A stretch of 64,000 nucleotides of DNA, taken from assembly GCF_026616205.1 (NCBI RefSeq), contig NZ_JANHGR010000001.1:558001-622000 (forward strand), given 5' to 3'. Origin of the DNA: Halolamina litorea. Lineage in GTDB: Archaea; Halobacteriota; Halobacteria; Halobacteriales; Haloferacaceae. Position 1 is the stretch's first letter. Each line of letters begins with the position of its first letter. The notes under the pieces are model-generated. The model was given only the letters and a program-made list of their open reading frames with translations, had not been told where the DNA came from and searched no databases. The position numbers were made by a program, and so were the translations under genes. Below are positions 27,241 through 36,547 of the stretch, one piece after another.

Positions 27241-28983
27241 ATGAAGCGACGACAGCTTCTCTTTACTGGAACCGTTGGACTGTCGACTGTCTTAGCCGGC
27301 TGTAGTTCTCTCACTGGCGACGATGGGGACAGTAGTGCAACGGATGGACCGTCCGACGATAGCGAATCGGGGGACACGGCGACGCCGACCGGGCCCGCCG
27401 AGTTCGAGGAAGTCACGCTGGCTGCCCCCAGCAGTGTGACCGTCGGTTCGGAGTTCTCGCTCACGGCGGCGGCGACGAACGTCGGCGGCGAGACCGGGAG
27501 CTACGAAGGGACCGTTCAGCTCGTGACAGAAAGCCAAGGGACGGAGGACGGCTCGGATGGGACGACCTCGTTCGAGGCGTCGTTCACTATCTCGGACGTT
27601 CCCCCGGGCGAGACCGGTGAAACGGAGGTCTCCGCCCCGGCGTTCGATACGGTGGACGACTACGAGTTCGGTCTCGCCGACGCGGACGCCTCGGTCACGG
27701 TTCGGCCCGCCCCGGAGACGGCCGGCGTCGGCGAGACGCTCGCCCTCGGTGAGGATCTGGCCGTGACGGTCGATGACGTGGCCGTTCAGGAGTCGGTTTT
27801 CTACCCCACGTCCCGATCGAGTGGGCTTTCGACCTACGAAGAGGTCGGCGCGTTCGGGGCGCCGTCGGGTCACGTCCTCGCGGTCGTAACCGTCACCGTC
27901 GAGAACACGGGGACGTCGACGACCACCGCTGCGAGAGGCACGATAGGCATCAACGACGCTGAGTGGTACGGCGACGGCGAGGGCTCCCCCCGGTCGGTCT
28001 TGGGCCGCTCCAGCAGTCGGTTTTACAGCGGCGGGCTGCCGGAAATCTCCCCGAGCGAGTCGGTGACAGGCTACTACCTCGCGAAAGTCCCGCGCGAAAC
28101 GGCACGCGGGACGATCGAGATTACCGGTCAGGCCGACAAAACCGGGACCCTTCCCGAACGGGTCTGGACTGCCGAGCACGACGGTGACCAACGTTCGCTC
28201 CCGGAACTGACGCTTCAGTCGATCGACGCACCCGACACGACAGCGCTCGGCCGAGACTACGAGCTCACGGCGACGGTCGCGAACGAGGGCGACGCGGCCG
28301 GCACACTCCGAGGGGTGGCTCAGTGGGACGCTGACGGGACGTGGGCACAGCTTTCGACAGCGACGACCCACGCGAATCTGGATATCGACCGGGGAACCGG
28401 GGGCGTGGTCGAACGCCAGATCGAGGCGGGTGAGTCGACGGAGGTCACGCTCACTAGCTTCTCGGTTTACAACCGCCAGCACACGTATCGGCTCCAGCCG
28501 TTCAGCAACGAGTGGCAGGTCGACTTCCAAGGGGCGGACCTCTCGATGGGCGACCGGCTCAAGTCCAGCAGCAACGCGAACATCGTCGTCTCGGACCTTC
28601 GGGTACAGGACACCGTCACTGTCTACGACGACTGGGAAGACGAGGTTCAGGAGGCACAGCCCGACGACGGCAACAAGTACGTTGCAGTGCAGTTCCGCTT
28701 CACGCAGCGCAACGACGGCGACTACACGTCGACGCCATCGACCAGTGACTTCAGCATCGTCGCCGAGGGCAACAGCGTCGGCAGTAGCACGTACGTCGAC
28801 GATTCGATCCGAGAGGATTGGTACGAGCCGATCGAGGGCGACCTCGATGAGCAGGCGGAGCTGGCCGGCTGGAGCTTCTACGAGGTGCCGACGGAGTACG
28901 CGGAGAGCGACCTCGCTGTCAAGTACGAAGTGAGTGCGGGCATGGGATCGAGCGTGAGCACGGTCGCGACATGGACGCAGTGA
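27241..28983 (+). CDS. Secreted Tat-type lipoprotein with Ig-like and DUF4352-like domains
   Basis: A 580-residue predicted surface lipoprotein. The signal has a twin-Arg-type start (MKRRQLL) and lipobox LAGC with the lipidated Cys at residue 21, followed by a Ser/Asp/Gly-rich linker. The exported part contains CARDB/Ig-like beta-sandwich repeats (VTLAAPSSVTVGSEFSLTA; LTLQSIDAPDTTALG). It ends with a DUF4352-like domain (VVSDLRVQDTVTVYD ... KYVAVQFRFTQRNDG). Function unknown. It is less GC-rich than its flanks and sits between mutS and mutL, which suggests later insertion. Confidence 0.82.
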   Translation: MKRRQLLFTGTVGLSTVLAGCSSLTGDDGDSSATDGPSDDSESGDTATPTGPAEFEEVTLAAPSSVTVGSEFSLTAAATNVGGETGSYEGTVQLVTESQGTEDGSDGTTSFEASFTISDVPPGETGETEVSAPAFDTVDDYEFGLADADASVTVRPAPETAGVGETLALGEDLAVTVDDVAVQESVFYPTSRSSGLSTYEEVGAFGAPSGHVLAVVTVTVENTGTSTTTAARGTIGINDAEWYGDGEGSPRSVLGRSSSRFYSGGLPEISPSESVTGYYLAKVPRETARGTIEITGQADKTGTLPERVWTAEHDGDQRSLPELTLQSIDAPDTTALGRDYELTATVANEGDAAGTLRGVAQWDADGTWAQLSTATTHANLDIDRGTGGVVERQIEAGESTEVTLTSFSVYNRQHTYRLQPFSNEWQVDFQGADLSMGDRLKSSSNANIVVSDLRVQDTVTVYDDWEDEVQEAQPDDGNKYVAVQFRFTQRNDGDYTSTPSTSDFSIVAEGNSVGSSTYVDDSIREDWYEPIEGDLDEQAELAGWSFYEVPTEYAESDLAVKYEVSAGMGSSVSTVATWTQ

Positions 28984-29144
28984 CCGGCTAGCGCGGTCCC
29001 CTCTGGCTCGAAACACCGCTGGGGCCGGCGCGCTTTCGGCGGTCTCGACGACGCGTGTCGACGGCCCAATGAGCGCATCGTTCTTTGGGACGGGGTGTGT
29101 GTCCCCGATATGAACGGACAGTCAGTCGACGCGGAGGGGTCGGC

Positions 29145-29528
29145 GTGACCGACAGCTTCGCCGTCACCCAGAAGGCGGTGCTGCTCGGCCCGAACGACCG
29201 CCTGCTGCTGCTCGAGAACGCCAACGGCGTCTGGGAGTTCCCCGGCGGCCAACTCCGCGTCGGCGAGAACCCCATCACCGGCCTGAAGCGCGCGATCCGC
29301 GGGACCACCGGGCTCGACGCGACCGTCGACGGCCCGGTCCTGAACACCGCGTGGGAGATCGAGGAGGGCGGCGCCTTCGCCGCCATCTACCGCGCTCACA
29401 GCCCGACCGAGGCGGCGACGCTGGCCGGCGACCACGTCCGGGCGGTCTGGGTCGAACCGACCGAAGCCATCGAGCGCGACCTCAACACCACCCAGAAGCG
29501 CGCCATCGAGCGTGCGGGGCTGCTCTGA
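29145..29528 (+). CDS. Nudix-fold protein with degenerate catalytic box
   Basis: A 127-residue Nudix-fold protein (AVTQKAVLLGPNDRLLLLE, then VWEFPGGQL). The Nudix box position is clear (residues 35-57), but the catalytic pattern RExxEExG reads R49-A-I-R-G-T-T-G56, so all three metal-binding glutamates are replaced. Hydrolase activity is therefore doubtful; it may bind a nucleotide as a sensor or partner. The start is taken as GTG 29145. Its stop is 2 nt before the mutL ATG, so it is tightly coupled to mutL. Confidence 0.8.
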   Translation: MTDSFAVTQKAVLLGPNDRLLLLENANGVWEFPGGQLRVGENPITGLKRAIRGTTGLDATVDGPVLNTAWEIEEGGAFAAIYRAHSPTEAATLAGDHVRAVWVEPTEAIERDLNTTQKRAIERAGLL

Positions 29529-29530
29529 CG

Positions 29531-31900
29531 ATGGGTGAGAAGCGGAACGACGGCGGGAGCGCGGACGACGCCGACGACACGAACGCCACGGATGACGGAC
29601 CGAGCATCGCTGCACTCGACGACGCGACCGTCAAGCGCATCGCCGCCGGCGAAGTCGTCGAACGACCCGCCTCAGTCGTCAAGGAACTGGTCGAGAACGC
29701 CATCGACGCCGACGCCTCCCGCGTCAGCGTCGCCGTCGACCGGGGCGGCAAGGACGGGGTCCGCGTGCGCGACGACGGGGTCGGCATGACCGCCGCCGAA
29801 CTCGATCTGGCGGTCCGGGACCACCACACTTCGAAGATCGGCGACATCGGCGACCTCGAAGCCGGCGTGGGCACGCTCGGCTTCCGCGGCGAGGCGCTGG
29901 CGGCCATCGGCGCCGTCTCGCGGACGACGGTCCGGTCGAAGCCCCGCGGCGGCGAGGTGGGCCACGAACTCACCGTCGCCGGCGGCGACATCGGCGACCC
30001 CTCGCCCGCTGGCTGTCCCGAGGGAACCGTCGTCGAGGTCGAGGACCTGTTCTACAACGTCCCCGCGCGGCGGAAGTTCCTCAAGACCGACGCCACGGAG
30101 TTCGACCACGTCAACACTGTCGTCACGCAGTACGCGCTGGCCAACCCCGACGTCGCCGTCTCGCTCGAACACGACGGCCGCGAGGTGTTCGCCACCGACG
30201 GCACCGGGAACCTCCGCTCGACGGTGCTCTCGACGTACGGTCGCGAGGTCGCGGAGTCGATGGTCGACGTGGAGTGGCGCGCCGAGGAGGCCGGAGTGGA
30301 GGCGGACGCTACCGAGATCGACGCCCCCGTCCTCTCGGTGCAGGGGCTCGTCTCCCACCCGGAGACCACCCGCGCTGGCCGGGAGTACCTCTCGACGTTC
30401 GTCAACGACCGCTACGTCACGGCCTCTGCGCTCCGTGAGGCCGTCCTCGACGCCTACGGCGGGCAGTTGGCGCCGGACCGCTACCCCTTCGCCGTGCTGT
30501 TCGTCGAACTCGACCCTGCGACGGTCGACGTGAACGTCCACCCGCGGAAGATGGAGGTCCGATTCGACGACGAGGCGGGCGTGCGCGGGGCCGTCAGCGA
30601 GGCAGTTGAGGAGGCGCTACTCGCGGAGGGCCTGATCCGAACCTCGGCCCCCCGCGGGCGCTCACAGGCCGACGAGACACCGATCCGCCCCGGAAGCGAG
30701 ACCGACGAGGTCGTCGGCGGCGCCGATACCGCTCACGAGGAAGCGAGCGGCGTCGACGAGCGCCGGACGGAGCGGCGAACGACGACGGAGAAGCGATCCG
30801 GGCTCGGTGTCCCCGACTCCGGGCTGTCCGACGAGACGTCGCCGGACGGCGCGACCGACACGGCGATCGACGACTGGAGCGACGACGCTGACCCCGACGC
30901 TGACGACGCAGACGACGAACCGACCTCGGTGGCGGCGTCGCCGTCCACCGACCCGCCCGACGCCGACGACGAGGCGGACGACTGGACGGTCGACCTCTCC
31001 GGTGGATCGAGCCGTTCGCCCACGGGACGACCGAGTTCGACCCGAACGGGCGATTCCGGGGGTTCGACGCCGACTGACGACACCGAGGCCGACACGCCCG
31101 GCGACGATGGGTCGGGCCCCAGTCTATCGTCGTCGCCGTCGCCGTCGTCACCCTCTACGCCCGAGCCGAGCCGAACGGACGAGTCCTCGGCCCCGAATCG
31201 GGAGCGGTCCGCGGACCGCGAGCGGTCGTTCTCAACGGCGACCCAGCAGGCGCTCGGCGGGGGCACCGCCGAGGCGGGTGGGGAGTTCGACTCGCTGCCG
31301 TCGCTGCGGGTGCTCGGACAGCTTCACGACACCTACGTCGTCGCCGAGAGCGACGACGGGCTGGTGTTGATCGACCAGCACGCCGCCGACGAGCGGGTGA
31401 ACTACGAGCGCCTCCAGCGCGCGTTCGCCGACGGGATGGCGAGTCAGAGCCTCGCCGAACCGGTCGGTCTGGAACTCACCGCCCGCGAGGCCGAACTGTT
31501 CGAGCGCTACGTCGACGCGCTCGGCGATATCGGGTTCGAGGCTCATCGGGCGGGTGATCGCACAGTCGAGGTGACGGCCGTGCCGACGGTGTTCTCGACG
31601 ACGCTCGACCCCGAACTGCTGCGGGACGTGCTCTCGGCGTTCGTCACCCAAGAGGACGGCGGTGCGCCCGTCGAGGACGCCGTCGACGACCTGCTCGCCG
31701 ACCTCGCGTGTTACCCGTCGGTGACGGGCAACACCTCGCTCACCGAGGGGTCGGTGAGCGACCTGCTGTCGGCGCTGGACGGCTGTGAGAACCCCTACGC
31801 CTGCCCGCACGGTCGCCCCGTGATCGTGGCGGTCTCCGGCGAGGAGATCGGGGATCGGTTCGAGCGCGACTATCCGGGGCACGGCGGACGCCGGCACTAG
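29531..31900 (+). CDS. mutL: DNA mismatch repair protein MutL (endonuclease type)
   Basis: A 789-residue MutL. The GHKL ATPase has ENAIDA (about residue 55), DDGVGM and TLGFRGEAL (about 116-124). The C-terminal domain carries the nicking endonuclease motif DQHAADERVNYE (about 615-626) and the ACYP and CPHGRP metal-site motifs, so it is an incising MutL. Between them is a disordered, Asp/Ser/Thr/Pro-rich linker of about 200 residues (roughly nt 30640-31270). The first 25 residues are also acidic and precede the usual start. ATG 29531 is 2 nt after the Nudix stop. Confidence 0.97.
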   Translation: MGEKRNDGGSADDADDTNATDDGPSIAALDDATVKRIAAGEVVERPASVVKELVENAIDADASRVSVAVDRGGKDGVRVRDDGVGMTAAELDLAVRDHHTSKIGDIGDLEAGVGTLGFRGEALAAIGAVSRTTVRSKPRGGEVGHELTVAGGDIGDPSPAGCPEGTVVEVEDLFYNVPARRKFLKTDATEFDHVNTVVTQYALANPDVAVSLEHDGREVFATDGTGNLRSTVLSTYGREVAESMVDVEWRAEEAGVEADATEIDAPVLSVQGLVSHPETTRAGREYLSTFVNDRYVTASALREAVLDAYGGQLAPDRYPFAVLFVELDPATVDVNVHPRKMEVRFDDEAGVRGAVSEAVEEALLAEGLIRTSAPRGRSQADETPIRPGSETDEVVGGADTAHEEASGVDERRTERRTTTEKRSGLGVPDSGLSDETSPDGATDTAIDDWSDDADPDADDADDEPTSVAASPSTDPPDADDEADDWTVDLSGGSSRSPTGRPSSTRTGDSGGSTPTDDTEADTPGDDGSGPSLSSSPSPSSPSTPEPSRTDESSAPNRERSADRERSFSTATQQALGGGTAEAGGEFDSLPSLRVLGQLHDTYVVAESDDGLVLIDQHAADERVNYERLQRAFADGMASQSLAEPVGLELTAREAELFERYVDALGDIGFEAHRAGDRTVEVTAVPTVFSTTLDPELLRDVLSAFVTQEDGGAPVEDAVDDLLADLACYPSVTGNTSLTEGSVSDLLSALDGCENPYACPHGRPVIVAVSGEEIGDRFERDYPGHGGRRH

Positions 31901-31945
31901 TGAGCCGGCATCGGCCACGGCGGACGCCGGCAGTAGCGACCGTCC

Positions 31946-33109
31946 CTATTCGCTCCCCAACTCCGCCGCCAGTTCCTGGGCGACCTGCAGGCCGAGGGCG
32001 GTCTTGCTCCCGGTGAACTCCGTGTAGCCGCCGTTCCGGACGAACAGCACCCGCGTCTCGTCGTCGCCCATCACGCTCGCGTCGTTGGCGACGACGAACG
32101 CGAGGTCCGATCGATCCTGAATCCGCCGGGCCTCCGAGACGAGCGCCTCGTGGCCCCCCGCCGTCTCGGCTTTGAACCCGACGATCGGGAGCGTCGGGTG
32201 GGCCTCACGGACGGCGTCGATGAGCTTCGGCGCGGGCGTCAGAGGGAGGGTTCGCTCCTCGCCGGACTTCAGCTTCTCCGGGGCGGCGTCGACGGTGAAG
32301 TCCGAGATCGCCGCCGCCGAGATCAGCGCGTCGGCGCCGCCCTCGGCGGCGTCGAGCACCGCATCGAGCATCTCCGCGGCACTCTCGACCTGGTGTACGT
32401 CGGCGTACGGCACGTCGTCGCCGTCGTGGACCAGCGTCACGTCGGCGCCGAGGACGTGGCAGCCCCGGGCGATCGCCCGCCCGGTCTTCCCCGACGCGCG
32501 GTTGGTGAGCACCCGGATCGGGTCGATCGGCTCGCTCGTCGCGCCGGAGGTGACGACGACGTGGTCACCGTCGAGGGGGTTATCGGCGGCCGCGCGAGCG
32601 GTTTCGGTGACAATGGCCTCCTCGGTGGCGATCTTCGCTTTCCCCTCCTCGATACGGGGGTCGACGAACTCGACGCCCCACGACTCGACGGTCTCGATGG
32701 CGTCCAGCACGCCCGGGTGATCGTACATCGGTTCGTGCATCGCCGGCGCGATGACGACCGGCACGTCCGCGCCGAGGGCGGTCGTCGCCGTCGTCGTCAC
32801 CGGCGTGTCGTCGACCGCTGCAGCGATCTTCCCGACGGTGTTGGCGGTGCAGGGGGCGATCAGGAGCACGTCCGCCCAGCCATCGCGGCCACAGAGTTCG
32901 ACGTGTTCGACCCGGCCCGTGAGTTCGGTGATCGGCTCGTGGGCCGTGGCGAACTCGACGGCCCACGGGTGAACGATCCCCTGTGCGCCCTCGCTGAGGA
33001 CACCACGCACCGCCGCACCCTGTCGACGGAGTTCGTGGGCCAACTCCACGACTTTCACGGCGGCGATGCTGCCCGTGACTCCGAGCGCGACGTTGACGCC
33101 TTCGAGCAT
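31946..33109 (-). CDS. coaBC: Bifunctional phosphopantothenoylcysteine decarboxylase / phosphopantothenate-cysteine ligase
   Basis: A 387-residue Dfp/CoaBC protein for coenzyme A synthesis. The N-terminal flavin decarboxylase (residues about 1-180) has GVTGSIAAVKVVELAHELRR, LIAPCTANTVGKIA and PAMHEPMYDHP. The last has His where bacterial CoaC has the PAMNxxM Asn, and the Cys flap ACGDxGxGRM is replaced by a segment containing EEGKAKIA; both look like the archaeal form. The C-terminal ligase has VVTSGATSEPIDPIRVLTNRASGK and SAAAISDF. Start ATG is the complement of 33107-33109. Divergent from the NRDE gene. Confidence 0.94.
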   Translation of the reverse strand: MLEGVNVALGVTGSIAAVKVVELAHELRRQGAAVRGVLSEGAQGIVHPWAVEFATAHEPITELTGRVEHVELCGRDGWADVLLIAPCTANTVGKIAAAVDDTPVTTTATTALGADVPVVIAPAMHEPMYDHPGVLDAIETVESWGVEFVDPRIEEGKAKIATEEAIVTETARAAADNPLDGDHVVVTSGATSEPIDPIRVLTNRASGKTGRAIARGCHVLGADVTLVHDGDDVPYADVHQVESAAEMLDAVLDAAEGGADALISAAAISDFTVDAAPEKLKSGEERTLPLTPAPKLIDAVREAHPTLPIVGFKAETAGGHEALVSEARRIQDRSDLAFVVANDASVMGDDETRVLFVRNGGYTEFTGSKTALGLQVAQELAAELGSE

Positions 33110-33163
33110 CACTGACCGGTCGCGCGCAGGGGGCTTAAACGTCCGCCGCGCGTACGTCGCCCC

Positions 33164-33913
33164 GTGTGTACGCTGACGCTCGCGTGGCAGGTCTTGGACG
33201 ACGCTCCCGTCGCCGTCGCCGCCAACCGCGACGAACGACGTGACCGGCCCTCCGAGCCACCCGCCCGGATCAACGACGACCCGACCGTGATCGCCCCGCG
33301 TGACGCCGAAGCCGGCGGCACGTGGCTGGGATACAACGAGTCGGGGCTGTTCGTGGGGATCACCAACCGCTGGACCGACGCCGACCTCGCCGGCGAGCGC
33401 TCCCGGGGGCTGCTCGTCCGTGACGCCCTCGAACAGCCCTCCGCCGAGGCAGCACTGGCACTGGTCGAGGAAGAGGTCGCCGAGGCCGAGTACGCGGGGT
33501 TCAACCTCGTGCTCGCCGACGCCGATGCGGCCTACCTGCTGGAGTGGGACGGCCGCCTCCTGACCCGCGAACTGGAGCCGGGCGTCCACGTCATCGTCAA
33601 CGTCGGCGCCAGCGACGCGCCCGCGATTCCGGTCGGGGAGGCCGAGCGCGGGCAGGAACAGGCCGCCGACGCCGCCGCGGTCCGGACCGAACTCCTCGCC
33701 CACCCAGAGGAGAGCAGCACGGAGTGGCTCGACCGCGCGAAGGCGGTTCTCGGAGATCACGAGTACGGCGTCTGTGTCCACGAAAACGGCTACGGGACGG
33801 TTTCGGCGGCCGTGCTCGCCCTCGACGCCGACGGCGGGGTCGCCTTCGAGTTCGCCGACGGTCCGCCCTGTGAGACCGCCTTCGAGGCGGTGGACGCCGC
33901 CGACTTCGAGTAA
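33164..33913 (+). CDS. NRDE (TANGO2-like) family protein
   Basis: A 249-residue NRDE-domain protein, the prokaryotic relative of TANGO2. Seen: MCTLTLAW at the start with Cys2 in the position of an Ntn-type nucleophile, the family signature AANRDERRDRPSEPP, and GGTWLGYNESGLFVGITNRW. Starts with GTG 33164, which puts Cys directly after the initiator Met as in the family. Its biochemical function is not settled; heme-related or lipid roles have been suggested for eukaryotic relatives. It lies 54 bp from the divergent coaBC start. Confidence 0.88.
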   Translation: MCTLTLAWQVLDDAPVAVAANRDERRDRPSEPPARINDDPTVIAPRDAEAGGTWLGYNESGLFVGITNRWTDADLAGERSRGLLVRDALEQPSAEAALALVEEEVAEAEYAGFNLVLADADAAYLLEWDGRLLTRELEPGVHVIVNVGASDAPAIPVGEAERGQEQAADAAAVRTELLAHPEESSTEWLDRAKAVLGDHEYGVCVHENGYGTVSAAVLALDADGGVAFEFADGPPCETAFEAVDAADFE

Positions 33914-33933
33914 CCCGGCTTCGCCTACCGGGT

Positions 33934-34683
33934 TCAGTTCCGGAGTTTCGGGAGCGTCTGCCAGAGGAACGCGGAGGGGACCAGCCGGCTTCCAGGGTCG
34001 TAGCCCATCTTTCGCTGCCACGCGATCAGCGCCAGCGCCGTCGGTTCGGGGGCGAACACCATCGCTCGCACGTCCATCTCGCTGCCGCTCTCGGCGCGCT
34101 CGTGGGCGGCCTCGATCAGGTGGTTCAGCGCAGGCTCGAACGCCGCTCGGTCGCCTTCGACGGCGGAACGGAGGGCAGCCGTGGAAGATTCGGCCCACTC
34201 GTTGTTCGGAGCCGTCCCGGCCAGCGCCTCGCGGGCGTCCTCGTCGTCGCCGGCGGCCGCGGCGGCGACCGCTCGGGCGTAGTGGTACGGGTGGTCGTCG
34301 AGTAGGACGCCGGGCTCGGGCTGCTGGTCGACCATCGCGACGGTGTCGGCCATCGCGCGGACGCGGCCGGGATCTGCCGAGAGCAGAGCCGCGTACGTGC
34401 CGCGCCAGGCGTGCAGCGGGATCGCCGCGTAGTCCGTGCCCGCGGGGTCGGCGATCCTGGCTTCGACGCTCTCGCGGTAGTCGTCGGCGGCGCGGCCGAA
34501 GGCGTCGTGGGCGGCCTCGAAGCCGTCGAACGCGAGCGCGAAGGTACCGACGCCGACGCCGGCCTGCGCGCGCCGGGCGTACTCGTCGGGCGTGGACGCC
34601 TCGCGGTCGCAGCGGCGCTGTGCGGCCTCGTAGCGCTGACGTGCGATCGCTTCGGCCTCGCCGGTGAGCGGAACGTCGATCAT
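33934..34683 (-). CDS. Helical hypothetical protein
   Basis: A 249-residue, mostly alpha-helical protein with no domain I can name. Several Ala/Arg/Glu-rich helices (AEAIARQRYEAAQRR; FEAAHDAFGRAADDYRE; ARAVAAAAAGDDEDAREALAG) give a TPR-like periodicity. The C terminus (PEPTALALIAWQRKMGYDPG) is the most conserved-looking part and resembles Imm49-type helical proteins, a weak suggestion only. No signal or membrane segment. Convergent with the NRDE gene. Confidence 0.7.
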   Translation of the reverse strand: MIDVPLTGEAEAIARQRYEAAQRRCDREASTPDEYARRAQAGVGVGTFALAFDGFEAAHDAFGRAADDYRESVEARIADPAGTDYAAIPLHAWRGTYAALLSADPGRVRAMADTVAMVDQQPEPGVLLDDHPYHYARAVAAAAAGDDEDAREALAGTAPNNEWAESSTAALRSAVEGDRAAFEPALNHLIEAAHERAESGSEMDVRAMVFAPEPTALALIAWQRKMGYDPGSRLVPSAFLWQTLPKLRN

Positions 34684-34768
34684 GGGCCGACTGGGGTGCG
34701 GGCGCCGAAAACCGTACCGGACCGGGAAACCGTGATTCGCCGGAACACTGTGGGGTCGATTACGCCGG

Positions 34769-35047
34769 TCAGCGGCGGAGTCGAGAGCCGATCACGCCGC
34801 CGACGACGAGGCCGGCCGCGAACCCGGCAGCGGCGACGCGGCGACGCCGCGCGGCCACTTCCGCGGGGAAGTACTCCTCGGTCAGGTCGAGGGTGCGTTC
34901 GGCGATCTGGTGGCGCGCGACGGCGGCCTCCTCACTCTCGGCCGCCCGGGCCCGGAGCGCCGCGTAGCGCGCCCGAAGCTGTTCGGCGGCGATGTCGGCG
35001 TCGACGGTCCGGCCGCCCGCGTACTGCTGAATCTTGGGGAGTTCCAT
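34769..35047 (-). CDS. Small membrane-associated hypothetical protein
   Basis: A 92-residue protein. Residues 1-65 are helical and charged (AAEQLRARYAALRARAAESEEAAVARH), followed by a basic RRRR stretch and one glycine-rich hydrophobic segment at the C terminus (AAAGFAAGLVVGGVIGSRLRR). This looks like a C-terminally anchored or hairpin membrane protein. Unknown function. Confidence 0.6.
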   Translation of the reverse strand: MELPKIQQYAGGRTVDADIAAEQLRARYAALRARAAESEEAAVARHQIAERTLDLTEEYFPAEVAARRRRVAAAGFAAGLVVGGVIGSRLRR

Positions 35048-35131
35048 AGCTCAGTATCCGCTCGGGGAGGAGATAACTGTTGCGTGCGTAAGGACAGAAG
35101 TTCGCACGGCCCGGCGGCGCCGGCGTGCGGG

Positions 35132-35722
35132 TCAGAGCGGAAAGCGCGCGACAGTCCGGTAGTCAGCGCCCTCGTCGGTCAGCACCGAGCGCTCGAGTCG
35201 CAGTTCGTCGACCCTGAAGCGCCCGACCGTCGGGTCGGTGTTCCGGAGGTAGTCCTGTACGAGGTCCTTCCCGCGCGCGTCGTCCATCCGCGCGAGGGTG
35301 ACGTGCGGTGTGAACTCTTTCTCGGCGGCGTCGAAGCCGCGGTCGGTCGCCTCGGTTTCGAGTGTGGCCGCGAGCGCTTCGAGGTCTGCGGCACCGTCGC
35401 GGACGCCGGCCCACACCACCGAGATGTACTCCTCGGAGGGGAACGCCCCGAGGCCGCCGACTTCGACCTCGAACGGCGGCAGATCAGCCGCATCGACGGC
35501 GGCGGCGCCGGCGGCTTTCGCGTCGGCGACGGTCGGGCCGCCGTCGCCTCGCTCGCCGTTCCCGGCTTCCTCCTCGGGCACGTCGCCGAGGAACTTCATC
35601 GTCAGGTGGGCCTGTGTGGGGTCGGTGAATCGCAGTCCGTCGGCACCGCAGAGGTCGTCCTGCAGGGCGGCGAACGGCTGCGTGAGTCCTTCGGGGAGGT
35701 CGATGGCGAAGAACAGTCGCAT
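35132..35722 (-). CDS. thpR: RNA 2',3'-cyclic phosphodiesterase (LigT/ThpR)
   Basis: A 196-residue 2H phosphoesterase. Both catalytic HxTx motifs are visible: HLTMKFLGD (about residues 40-48) and HVTLARM in the second half. The N-terminal MRLFFAIDLPEG is typical. Members hydrolyse 2',3'-cyclic phosphodiester ends of RNA and were first described as 2'-5' RNA ligases. Start ATG is the complement of 35720-35722. Divergent from the TPR gene. Confidence 0.93.
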   Translation of the reverse strand: MRLFFAIDLPEGLTQPFAALQDDLCGADGLRFTDPTQAHLTMKFLGDVPEEEAGNGERGDGGPTVADAKAAGAAAVDAADLPPFEVEVGGLGAFPSEEYISVVWAGVRDGAADLEALAATLETEATDRGFDAAEKEFTPHVTLARMDDARGKDLVQDYLRNTDPTVGRFRVDELRLERSVLTDEGADYRTVARFPL

Positions 35723-35803
35723 ACGCGCTACAGGTCCCGACGGGCGCTAAACGTTGGGGCCGGACGCGTAACCCTTACCCCCGACGACGACGAACCGCGG
35801 GTA

Positions 35804-36547
35804 ATGAGTGATAACCCCCGTGAGGACCGTGACCACCAGTTCTCGGAGGGGCAGGGGCTCCCCGACGAGTTCGAGGAGTTCGACCTCGACCCGCCGGAGC
35901 TGAAAGTCGACCCCGCGAAGGTCGACCCCGTGGACACACGGGTGCTGTCGGACCTGCTCGACGAACGAAACATCGCCAAGGACGAGGTCGACACCGACCA
36001 ACTCATCGACGTCGGCGTCTCCTACACCCGGATCAACCGCTTCGAGGAGGCGACCGAGACGTTCGAGCGCGCCGCCCAGTTCGCCGAGGACCCGAGCAAG
36101 GAACAGGAGGCGTGGGTCAACAAGGGCGCCGCCCACGCGGAGCTGGAGGAGTACGACGCCGCCATCGGCGCGTACAAGGAGGCCATCGACATCGACGACG
36201 ACTCCGAGCACGCCGCCACCGCCGAGACGAACCTCGCCTACGCGCTCTGGGAGTTCGGCCAGAGCGAGGAGGCGCTGCGCCACGCCGAGAACGCCGTCGA
36301 AATCGACCCCCGGTTCGCCCAAGCGTGGTACAACCGCGGGTTCTTCCTGCTCGAACGCGGGCTAGCCGAGGACGCCGTCGACTGCTTCGAGAACGCCCAG
36401 CGACTCGGGATGGGGAACGCCGAAGTGCTCGAGGAGAAGGTCCGGGCACTGGAGGAGGTCGGCCGCGAGGAGGAAGCCGAGGAGGTGCGACAGCGCGCCG
36501 AGGAGATGCGCGAGGAGGCCGAACAGCAGATGGTCGAGGAGTTCTAG
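35804..36547 (+). CDS. TPR-repeat protein
   Basis: A 247-residue tetratricopeptide-repeat protein. After an acidic N-terminal 60 residues, TPR units begin at IDVGVSYTRINRFEEATETFERAAQF and continue through AWVNKGAAHAELEEYDAAIGAYKEAI, the ALWEFGQSEEALRHAENAVEIDP unit and AWYNRGFFLLERGLAEDAVDCF. The C terminus is a charged coiled-coil-like helix (EEAEEVRQRAEEMREEAEQQ). Likely a protein-interaction scaffold. Its stop codon directly abuts the start of the DUF424 gene, so they form an operon. Confidence 0.88.
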   Translation: MSDNPREDRDHQFSEGQGLPDEFEEFDLDPPELKVDPAKVDPVDTRVLSDLLDERNIAKDEVDTDQLIDVGVSYTRINRFEEATETFERAAQFAEDPSKEQEAWVNKGAAHAELEEYDAAIGAYKEAIDIDDDSEHAATAETNLAYALWEFGQSEEALRHAENAVEIDPRFAQAWYNRGFFLLERGLAEDAVDCFENAQRLGMGNAEVLEEKVRALEEVGREEEAEEVRQRAEEMREEAEQQMVEEF

